In this document: positions 1 to 5,526 of the stretch, piece by piece
How positions within the stretch are numbered: position 1 is the first letter of the stretch
How the letters are laid out: every line of letters begins with the position of its first letter
Origin: JAJPJX01 sp964568355
GTDB taxonomy: Bacteria; Acidobacteriota; Terriglobia; Bryobacterales; Bryobacteraceae
Length of the DNA: 9,353 nt
Assembly (NCBI GenBank): GCA_964568355.1
Contig: CAZMRK010000556.1
Coordinates: 1-9,353, forward strand
Reading direction: 5' to 3'
The notes under the pieces: model-generated
Database searches by the model: none
The model's input: the letters and a program-made list of their open reading frames with translations, nothing else
Told to the model about the DNA's origin: nothing
Program-made: the position numbers and the translations under genes

Positions 1-2
1 AG

Positions 3-131
3 GAGGAGTGGCTCGCTCCGTTCTACTTCCGGGTAGGTCGCTTGAGCCGGGCAGTAATGTCCGGCCTAGAGGAATGGCTGCCGCCTGCAAAGGTACAGAA
101 ACCGGCTTACAATCCGGCGGGCTTACACTGA
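3..131 (+). CDS. C-terminal fragment of an unrecognised protein (5' end outside window)
   Basis: The third forward frame is open from the window edge to a TGA at 129-131 and encodes about 42 residues, beginning EEWLAPFYF and ending YNPAGLH. The composition (Trp, Phe, Tyr, a balanced charge pattern) looks like real protein. The overlapping frame from base 8 is rich in Gly, Ser and Arg and looks like a shadow. The stop lies 5 bp before the ATG of the M28 peptidase, which would fit two genes transcribed together. I do not recognise the family and the fragment is too short to assign one. Its being coding is inferred from composition and from the clean junction with the next start. Confidence 0.42.
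   Translation, partial: EEWLAPFYFRVGRLSRAVMSGLEEWLPPAKVQKPAYNPAGLH
124..129 (+). promoter_or_regulatory. Possible -10 element just upstream of the M28 peptidase
   Basis: TACACT at 124-129 ends 7 nt before the ATG at 137. A second -10-like hexamer, TACAAT, lies at 108-113, with CTGCAA at 85-90 as a weak -35 at 17-bp spacing. Neither is followed by a Shine-Dalgarno sequence. Use of 124-129 would give an almost leaderless mRNA. Both hexamers would lie inside the preceding gene if that fragment is coding. No -35 near 101-106 supports the downstream hexamer. Confidence 0.25.
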
Positions 132-136
132 ACACA

Positions 137-1705
137 ATGCGCAAGATCTTTCTGTGCTTCCTGGTCCCGCTCTGTCTGCTGGCGGAAGAGAAGGTGGACC
201 TCTCGATCGTCAATCGCATCAGGGTCGAGGCTTTTGAAAATTCCCACGTGATGGAGAACGCTTTCTATCTCACCGATGTCTACGGTCCGCGCCTCTCCGG
301 ATCCCCCGGCCTGAAGGCCGCCGCGGATTGGGCCGTGAAACGCATGACGGAGTGGGGCTTGGTTCACACCGGTCTGGAAGCCTGGGGGCCGTTCGGCCGC
401 GCCTGGTCCTGCCAGAGGTTCAGCGCCCATCTCAAGGAGCCGCAATACGCTCCTCTGATCGGATTCGCGCGCCCCTGGTCCCCCGGAACCAACGGGCCTG
501 TCTCCGGTCAGCCCATGCTGGCGGTCATCCGTACCGAAGCCGATATCTCCCGCTTTAAGGGCAAGCTCAAAGGCAAGATCGTCCTGCTGGAACAGCCGCG
601 CGTGCTCCTGCCGGTGAGCAAGGCCCTGCTGCACCGCTTTACCGACTCGGAGCTGTCCGCGGAGGCCCTGGCGCCCGATCCTTCTCCCGCTTCTCCATTT
701 GCCTTCCCCATTCCTGAGCCCAGCGGCCCGCCCAAGGATCGCGAAGCCCGCGAGCGCTTCCGCAATCGCCTCAACCGGTTCCTCACCGAAGAAGGCGTGC
801 TGCTGACCTTGATTCCCAGCCAGAGTCTGGATGGCGGGACCGTTTTCGCCACCGCCGCCGGCTCGCGCGATCCCAAAGACCCCTTGCCGCCTCCGTCGGT
901 CGCCCTCACCTCCGAGCACTACAACCGGATCGTGCGCCTCATCGAAAAGAAGATCCCCGTCACCCTCGAATTCGATATCCGCAACACCATGGACGACCGC
1001 AACGCCGATTCCTTTACCGTGGTAGGCGAAATCCCCGGCACCACGCGCAAAGAGGAACTGGTGATGCTCGGCGGCCATCTGGATTCCTGGACTGGAGGCA
1101 CCGGTGCTACCGACAACGCTGCCGGCTGTGCCGTCGTGTTGGAAGCGGTGCGCATCCTCCAGGCGCTCCACCTCCAGCTTCCCCGTACCGTTCGTCTGGC
1201 CTTGTGGACCGGCGAAGAACAGGGCTTGCTCGGCTCCAAAGCCTATATCAAGAAGCATTTTGCGGACCGCGAAACCATGGCTCTCCAGCCCGAACACGCC
1301 CGCCTTTCCGGATACTTCAATCTTGATAACGGTACCGGCAAAATCCGTGGAGTCTATCTTCAGGGGAATGACATGATGCGGCCGGTCTTCGAGTCCTGGC
1401 TGGAGCCTTTCCGCGATCTCGGCGCCGTCACCATCACCATTCGCAACACCGGCGGCACCGATCACCTCTCCTTTGAGGCGGTCGGGCTTCCCGGCTTCCA
1501 GTTCATCCAGGACCCGATCGAATACTCTACCCGCAGCCATCATTCCAACATGGACGTGTACGACCGCCTCCAGCCCGGCGATCTCATGCAGGCTTCCGCC
1601 ATCATGGCCTCCATCGTCTATGACGCGGCCGTGCGCGAACAGATGCTCCCGCGCAAGCCTCTGCCCAAGCCTGAGCCCAAAAAGAAAGAATCCAAACCCT
1701 TGTAG
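137..1705 (+). CDS. Secreted M28-family zinc metallopeptidase with PA domain (carboxypeptidase Q-like)
   Basis: This is probably an exported aminopeptidase or carboxypeptidase of about 522 residues. I chose the ATG at 137 because it is followed at once by a Sec signal peptide (MRKIF, then a Leu-rich core, LLA at about residue 16). The reading frame runs back to base 8, but that extension looks non-coding. A PA-type segment (FKGKLKGKIVLL, about residue 140) is interrupted by a Pro-rich insertion, and the M28 catalytic domain follows. The expected co-catalytic zinc residues are visible: H314 in GGHLDSW, D326 in ATDNAAG, the pair E360-E361 in WTGEEQG (general base and ligand), D397 in NLDNGTG, and H468 or H469 in SHHSNMD. 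The C-terminus is a Lys/Pro-rich tail. There is no clear Shine-Dalgarno sequence. The family call is firm; the substrate is unknown. Confidence 0.9.
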   Translation: MRKIFLCFLVPLCLLAEEKVDLSIVNRIRVEAFENSHVMENAFYLTDVYGPRLSGSPGLKAAADWAVKRMTEWGLVHTGLEAWGPFGRAWSCQRFSAHLKEPQYAPLIGFARPWSPGTNGPVSGQPMLAVIRTEADISRFKGKLKGKIVLLEQPRVLLPVSKALLHRFTDSELSAEALAPDPSPASPFAFPIPEPSGPPKDREARERFRNRLNRFLTEEGVLLTLIPSQSLDGGTVFATAAGSRDPKDPLPPPSVALTSEHYNRIVRLIEKKIPVTLEFDIRNTMDDRNADSFTVVGEIPGTTRKEELVMLGGHLDSWTGGTGATDNAAGCAVVLEAVRILQALHLQLPRTVRLALWTGEEQGLLGSKAYIKKHFADRETMALQPEHARLSGYFNLDNGTGKIRGVYLQGNDMMRPVFESWLEPFRDLGAVTITIRNTGGTDHLSFEAVGLPGFQFIQDPIEYSTRSHHSNMDVYDRLQPGDLMQASAIMASIVYDAAVREQMLPRKPLPKPEPKKKESKPL

Positions 1706-1710
1706 CGCCC

Positions 1711-1792
1711 GGAAAAATGCGGGGACACTGCGGGCAAGCGTCTCGAACTCGTTCCCCTGCAACGCGCGGCAGCCGTGTCCCCGCATTTTTCC
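1711..1792. repeat. 82-bp element with perfect 18-bp terminal inverted repeats (REP/MITE-like)
   Basis: Bases 1711-1728 (ggaaaaatgcggggacac) and 1775-1792 (gtgtccccgcatttttcc) are exact reverse complements around a 46-nt centre that shows only patchy pairing. The element starts 6 bp after the peptidase stop codon and fills much of the gap before the next gene. A GGGGACA/TGTCCCC core with an A/T run resembles, from memory, the palindromic repeats spread by REP-associated tyrosine (Y1) transposases; this is inference, since no transposase is present here. In RNA it could also fold into a strong stem and end or protect the peptidase transcript, although the T run lies inside the stem and not after it. 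Confidence 0.75.
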
Positions 1793-1840
1793 CGTTAGCA
1801 AGTCGACGGCCCAGGGAACACCACCCGCCGCCCCTGCGTA

Positions 1841-1855
1841 TCTCCTGTCAGGAGA
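1841..1855 (+). promoter_or_regulatory. Inverted repeat overlapping the Shine-Dalgarno of the zinc-ribbon gene
   Basis: TCTCCTG-T-CAGGAGA at 1841-1855 is a perfect 7-bp inverted repeat with a 1-nt centre. Its right arm contains the Shine-Dalgarno AGGAG (1850-1854), 6 nt before the ATG at 1861. In RNA, five pairs (UCUCC with GGAGA) around a 5-nt loop would hide the ribosome site. As DNA it could be an operator. It may also be chance. Confidence 0.3.
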
Positions 1856-1860
1856 TCACC

Positions 1861-2334
1861 ATGTACTGCGATCGCTGCGGCGCTCCGATCGAGGAAAGTC
1901 AGAACTTCTGCCGCGCCTGCGGGAAGCCGGCCGGCGCCGTGCCGCCGGTGCCGCCTCCCAGCCGCCTTGCCGGTCACGTGCGCCTGCTCGGGATTCTTTG
2001 GATCGCGTTCTCGGCCTTTCGCCTCATTCCGGCCGCTGCCATGCTCCTGTTCGGCCGTTTCTGGATCCCCCATATCCCCGCCGACGCCGCGGTCTTTGTG
2101 CATCCCTTCCTGATGTTCATGGGCTATTGGACCCTTCTCGGCTCGCTGCTGGGCTTTGTCGCCGGCTGGGGGCTGCTGGAGCGTCAGCCCTGGGGGCGCA
2201 CTCTGACGCTGCTGCTCGGCTGCTTCGCCCTCATCGATCCGCCCTTCGGCACCGCTCTCGGTATCTATACCCTCTGGGTGCTGCTGCCTGGTCATGCCAG
2301 CCAGGAGTACGCGCGCCTGTCCCGAGCCGTCTGA
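1861..2334 (+). CDS. Zinc-ribbon membrane protein of unknown function
   Basis: This predicted 157-residue inner-membrane protein has a cytoplasmic-type zinc ribbon at its very N-terminus. C3-x-x-C6 and C17-x-x-C20 (CDRCG and CRACG) form the usual four-Cys knuckle pair of small bacterial zinc-ribbon domains. A Pro-rich linker (PPVPPPS) leads into about four hydrophobic stretches: residues 40-67, 80-105 and a pair between about 115 and 150. The start at ATG 1861 is supported by AGGAG six bases upstream and by the ribbon beginning at residue 3. Such proteins are common and mostly uncharacterised, and I do not recognise a specific family. It lies 44 bp before the DAHP synthase start, so co-transcription is possible, but no functional link is evident. 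Confidence 0.82.
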   Translation: MYCDRCGAPIEESQNFCRACGKPAGAVPPVPPPSRLAGHVRLLGILWIAFSAFRLIPAAAMLLFGRFWIPHIPADAAVFVHPFLMFMGYWTLLGSLLGFVAGWGLLERQPWGRTLTLLLGCFALIDPPFGTALGIYTLWVLLPGHASQEYARLSRAV

Positions 2335-2360
2335 CCGGCTCCGGCGTTCCGGCCTGACTG

Positions 2361-2369
2361 TGTTACCCT
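2361..2369 (+). promoter_or_regulatory. Possible extended -10 promoter of the DAHP synthase gene
   Basis: TGT-TACCCT at 2361-2369 has the form of an extended -10 (TGn plus hexamer, 3-4 of 6 matches). It ends 9 nt before the ATG at 2379. Transcription would then start at about 2376, giving an mRNA with almost no leader, which fits the missing Shine-Dalgarno. No good -35 is visible. Confidence 0.25.
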
Positions 2370-2378
2370 GCGGGATCT

Positions 2379-3722
2379 ATGCAGCCTTGGTCTCCCGTTT
2401 CCTGGCGGTCGAAGAGCGCCGCCCAGCAGCCGGCCTACGCGTCGGAAGAGGAAGTCGAACAGGTACTCCGTCAGCTTGCCACGCTGCCGCCTCTGGTCAC
2501 CTCCTGGGAGATCGAAACCCTCAAATCCCAACTGGCGGAAGCCGCCATGGGCAAGCGGTTTCTTCTTCAGGGCGGCGATTGTGCCGAACGCTTCGAGGAC
2601 TGTAATGCCGAATCGATTACCAGCAAGCTCAAAATCCTCCTGCAGATGAGCCTGGTGCTGACCCACGGCGTCAAGAAGCCCGTGATCCGGGTGGGACGCT
2701 TTGCCGGGCAGTACGCCAAACCGCGCTCAGAGGATCTGGAGACGCGCGAGGGCGTTACCCTCCCCAGCTATCGCGGCGATCTGGTCAACCGCCCGGCCTT
2801 TACCCCACCGGACCGCCGGCCGGATCCGCAGTTGCTGCTGCGCGGCTATGAGCGCTCGGCCCTGACTTTGAATTACATCCGCGCGCTCGCCAAGGGAGGC
2901 TTCGCGGACCTACACCATCCCGAATACTGGTCGCTGGACTTTGTGGAACAGTCACCCCTGGCGCAGCACTACCGCGCGATTGTCGACGAGGTGCTGGCCT
3001 CCCTCAGTTTCATGGAGAACGTGCTCGGCGTGCAGGCCGCCGAAATGCAGCGCGTGGATTTTTTCACCAGCCATGAGGGCCTGCACCTGATCTATGAGGA
3101 GTCTCAGACCCGGCGGCTTCCCGGCCACCCGGGCTGGTACAACGCCTCCACCCATTTCCCCTGGCTTGGTATGCGAACCGCTACATGTGGGGGCGCCCAT
3201 GTGGAATATTTCCGCGGCATCGCCAACCCCATTGGCGTGAAAATTGGCGCCGGCATGACACCCGCCGCGTTGCTGGATCTGGTTGAGACCCTCGATCCGC
3301 TCGGCGAGCCGGGGCGCCTGACCTTGATCCACCGCTTCGGACGCCGCCACATCGCCGAAGCGCTGCCACCGCTGATCCGCGCCGTCCGGGTCACCGGCCG
3401 GACCGTACTGTGGTCCTGCGATCCCATGCACGGCAATACCCGCCTGACCGGCGACGGCATCAAGACCCGCGATTTCTCCGATATTCTGAGCGAGCTCGAA
3501 CAGGCTATCGAGATTCATGCCGCCTGCGGCAGTTGCCTGGGCGGCGTGCATTTCGAACTCACCGGCGAGGACGTCACCGAGTGTCTGGGCGGCGCCCGCA
3601 ATCTGACCGATGCCGATCTGAAGAGGACCTATCGTTCCGAGGTCGATCCCCGCCTCAACTACGAGCAGGCCCTCGAAATGGCCATGCGCATCGCCCGCAA
3701 ATTGTACCGGCCGGGCGCTTGA
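2379..3722 (+). CDS. 3-deoxy-7-phosphoheptulonate synthase, class II (DAHP synthase)
   Basis: The product condenses phosphoenolpyruvate with erythrose 4-phosphate to DAHP, the first step of the shikimate route to aromatic amino acids, in the cytosol. The 447-residue protein matches the plant-like class II (AroA_II) family throughout. It has WSPVSWR and AAQQPAY at the N-terminus, LLQGGDCAERF, KKPVIRVGRFAGQYAKPRS, SHEGLHL, and SCDPMHGNT. The metal ligands of the Mycobacterium tuberculosis enzyme (C87, H369, E411, D441) have counterparts here at C68, H351, E393 and D423, an almost constant offset of 18-19. The protein therefore lacks roughly 19 N-terminal residues found in the mycobacterial enzyme, which may bear on allosteric control (inference). 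The start is supported by the family-typical N-terminus, though no Shine-Dalgarno is seen. No other shikimate gene is nearby. Confidence 0.95.
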   Translation: MQPWSPVSWRSKSAAQQPAYASEEEVEQVLRQLATLPPLVTSWEIETLKSQLAEAAMGKRFLLQGGDCAERFEDCNAESITSKLKILLQMSLVLTHGVKKPVIRVGRFAGQYAKPRSEDLETREGVTLPSYRGDLVNRPAFTPPDRRPDPQLLLRGYERSALTLNYIRALAKGGFADLHHPEYWSLDFVEQSPLAQHYRAIVDEVLASLSFMENVLGVQAAEMQRVDFFTSHEGLHLIYEESQTRRLPGHPGWYNASTHFPWLGMRTATCGGAHVEYFRGIANPIGVKIGAGMTPAALLDLVETLDPLGEPGRLTLIHRFGRRHIAEALPPLIRAVRVTGRTVLWSCDPMHGNTRLTGDGIKTRDFSDILSELEQAIEIHAACGSCLGGVHFELTGEDVTECLGGARNLTDADLKRTYRSEVDPRLNYEQALEMAMRIARKLYRPGA

Positions 3723-3732
3723 AGTCTGGCTT

Positions 3733-3762
3733 TTGCTCGGAAATCTGCTTATCTTGTATAGG
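3733..3762 (+). promoter_or_regulatory. Candidate sigma70-type promoter for mscL
   Basis: TTGCTC at 3733-3738 and TATAGG at 3757-3762 are separated by 18 bp in the short AT-richer gap after the DAHP synthase stop. The predicted start near 3769 leaves a leader of about 23 nt containing a strong Shine-Dalgarno, GGAGG at 3781-3785, six bases before the mscL ATG. Matches are 4 of 6 for each hexamer. Confidence 0.38.
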
Positions 3763-3791
3763 AGCAGATCACTTCTTATCGGAGGACGTGT

Positions 3792-4193
3792 ATGTTGAAA
3801 GGGTTCAAAGAGTTTCTGCTACGGGGAAACGTAGTGGATCTGGCTGTGGCGGTGGTGGTCGGCGGGGCATTCGGGACAGTAGTCACCGCATTTGTGAAGG
3901 ACTTGCTGACTCCGCTGATCGCGGCAGTCGTGGGAAAACCGGATTTTTCGGGCTTAACTTTTGTCCTCAACAACAGCAAGTTCCTCTACGGCGACTTCAT
4001 CAACGCCGTGATTTCGTTTCTGCTGGTCGCCACCGCCATCTATTTCGCGGTGGTCTATCCCATGCGCGCCATCAGCGAACGTTTCAAGAAGCCCGAGGCG
4101 CCGGCGGCTCCCACAACCAAAAAATGCCCGGAGTGCGCCAGCGAGATCCCCATCGAAGCCAGGCGCTGCGCCCACTGCACTCAACCCGTGTAG
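3792..4193 (+). CDS. mscL: Large-conductance mechanosensitive channel MscL with C-terminal zinc ribbon
   Basis: The product is an inner-membrane pore that opens under membrane tension and releases solutes during hypo-osmotic shock; MscL works as a homopentamer. The 133-residue protein has the classic N-terminus (GFKEFLLRGNVVDLAVAVVVG), a pore-lining first membrane helix at about residues 14-45, a short periplasmic loop, and a second helix at about 68-92. In place of the Escherichia coli-type cytoplasmic helical bundle, a Pro/Ala linker (about 100-108) leads to a zinc ribbon with C112-x-x-C115 and C126-x-x-C129. The start is fixed by GGAGG at 3781-3785. It converges with the GDSL hydrolase gene, with 40 bp between the stops. 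The channel identity is secure; the role of the ribbon is unknown. Confidence 0.95.
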   Translation: MLKGFKEFLLRGNVVDLAVAVVVGGAFGTVVTAFVKDLLTPLIAAVVGKPDFSGLTFVLNNSKFLYGDFINAVISFLLVATAIYFAVVYPMRAISERFKKPEAPAAPTTKKCPECASEIPIEARRCAHCTQPV

Positions 4194-4210
4194 CGCGCGC
4201 TTCAGCGTGC

Positions 4211-4234
4211 GGCGTCGGCAATCGTGCCGGCGCT
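4211..4234. terminator. Weak hairpin between the convergent mscL and GDSL genes
   Basis: GGCGTCGGC (4211-4219) can pair with GCCGGCGCT (4226-4234) around a 6-nt loop, counting two G-U pairs. It occupies the 40-bp gap between the convergent stop codons, where a two-way terminator would be useful. There is no T run on either strand, so this is only a position-supported guess. Confidence 0.25.
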
Positions 4235-5490
4235 CATTCGGCGGTCAATTCGAATCGCCGCGCCCTGGGTTGTGCAGCCGCCCGCTGCTTCTGAACCAGT
4301 TCGTCATCCAGGGCATCCAGCGCCGCGATCGCCGCCTGCTTGCGCGCCAATGAGTCTTTCTCCAGATCGACCTCGATCGTGTGCCAGCGGCTGAAATGGA
4401 CGTTATTGTGCTCCAGGGTGAAGCGATGGACTTCTGCGGCCTGGCGGGCCATGGGCGTGGGTAACTCCGCCAGATTGATGCCGGTCGCGAGTTGCTCCCG
4501 GGTGAAACTGCCCGCCGGTTCGCCGTCGATCTTCAGGCTGTAGCGGGCCGCGGCGAGGCCGGTTACTTTAAGCGGCTCCTGATTCAGCGCTTCCAGGAAG
4601 TCCGAGGAGCGTACGGCCAGCATCAGCGTGGCATCCTTGCTGTCATAAGGCATCGGCAATGCCGCGTCCTGCTGAGTCCAGCTCAGGCCGTTCCCTGCCG
4701 CGAGACCGGTCACTTCGGTGTTCTCCTGGCGCGTGACTTTCTTCGCTTCTGCGTCGATCTCCACCGCCGCCACCAGCGGCGGCGCGTTCCAGGCTTTGAG
4801 CAGTGCTTCGGCCATCAGCAGATGGCCGCCGGCCCCGGGATGCACGCGATCGGGCACAATCTTCGCGGCGAGTTCCGGGTTTGCGGCCTTGGCTTTTTCC
4901 AGTGCGGCGACCACCGGGGTGTTGAGATCGGCGACCGCCAGTTTTTCCTGTTTCGCCAGTTCCTCTACGAACTGTCCATATCGCACCAGAACAGCGTTGT
5001 AGCCGCCCTCAAAGCCCGGCGCTCGGGTCACATCGTCATACGGGGACGGCTGGATCGCCGTGATCCGGATGCCTGGGACCGCGGCCCGCATCTTGGCGAT
5101 GATATGACGGTATCCGTCGGCGAACGTCTGGAACAGTTGCTGGTCGAACGGCCGTACCCGGCCATCGTTCATTCCCAGCATGATGGTCATCACGGTCGGT
5201 TTGTAGGCAATGACGTCCCGTTCCAGGCGGACATCGATCGGCCCGCCGCTGCCGCCGCTGACCCGGTCGCCGCCCCAGCCGGAATGCACGAACGTCACTT
5301 CCCGTTTCGGAAAGCGGGTGACGACATAGGTCTCCGTAAAGGTGGTGTACAGCCTTTGGTTGGTGATGCTGTCACCGTAGAAGACCACGCGGTCTCCGCT
5401 CTTCAGGTAAAAATCGGCCTGGCTGAAAGCCAGATCCAGGCTCAGGAGGAATAGCAGCGCGAGCACTGCGCTTCTGCGTGCGGTTCGCAT
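4234..5490 (-). CDS. Secreted SGNH/GDSL-family hydrolase (esterase/acylhydrolase)
   Basis: This is probably an exported esterase that removes acyl groups from a carbohydrate or lipid. The 418-residue protein starts with a Sec signal peptide (MRTARRSAV, Leu-rich core, cleavage near AFSQA at 24). The SGNH blocks follow in order: GDSIT with nucleophile S41 (block I), SGWGGD with the oxyanion Gly (II, about residues 70-75), GMND with N108 (III), and DRVHP with D214 and H217 (V). All four catalytic positions are intact. The C-terminal 180 residues lack a recognised motif and end in an Ala/Gln/Arg-rich stretch that looks helical. AAGGA lies about 5 nt before the ATG. It is divergent from the GH20 gene across 36 bp, suggesting shared control over glycan use. 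The substrate is not determinable here. Confidence 0.9.
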   Translation of the reverse strand: MRTARRSAVLALLFLLSLDLAFSQADFYLKSGDRVVFYGDSITNQRLYTTFTETYVVTRFPKREVTFVHSGWGGDRVSGGSGGPIDVRLERDVIAYKPTVMTIMLGMNDGRVRPFDQQLFQTFADGYRHIIAKMRAAVPGIRITAIQPSPYDDVTRAPGFEGGYNAVLVRYGQFVEELAKQEKLAVADLNTPVVAALEKAKAANPELAAKIVPDRVHPGAGGHLLMAEALLKAWNAPPLVAAVEIDAEAKKVTRQENTEVTGLAAGNGLSWTQQDAALPMPYDSKDATLMLAVRSSDFLEALNQEPLKVTGLAAARYSLKIDGEPAGSFTREQLATGINLAELPTPMARQAAEVHRFTLEHNNVHFSRWHTIEVDLEKDSLARKQAAIAALDALDDELVQKQRAAAQPRARRFELTAE

Positions 5491-5501
5491 AAATTTCCTT
5501 C

Positions 5502-5509
5502 AGTATAGT
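5502..5509. promoter_or_regulatory. Overlapping divergent -10 elements between GDSL and GH20 genes
   Basis: The 36-bp gap contains AGTATAGT at 5502-5509. Read on + it gives TATAGT (5504-5509), 17 nt before the GH20 ATG at 5527. Read on - it gives TATACT (5507 down to 5502), 11 nt before the GDSL ATG at 5490. Each matches TATAAT at 5 of 6 positions, and they share the 4-bp TATA core. The -35 regions would fall inside or at the edge of the opposite coding sequences and are weak. RNA polymerase could not occupy both at once. Confidence 0.45.
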
Positions 5510-5526
5510 GGAAGAGACGGATTCTC

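Noticed and set aside
8..136. Extension of the M28 peptidase to a start at base 8
   Set aside because: It would put 43 residues of low-quality sequence before a clear Sec signal peptide, and another frame of the same DNA looks like the end of an upstream gene.
107..1801. Long open frame on the minus strand opposite the M28 peptidase (564 codons)
   Set aside because: The + strand frame carries all M28 motifs and a signal peptide. The antisense product is rich in Gly, Arg, His and Ala with no recognisable domain, as expected from high-GC codon bias.
4492..5454. 320-codon + strand frame opposite the GDSL hydrolase
   Set aside because: The minus strand has intact SGNH blocks. The + product is Arg, His and Gly-rich antisense with no motif and no ribosome site.
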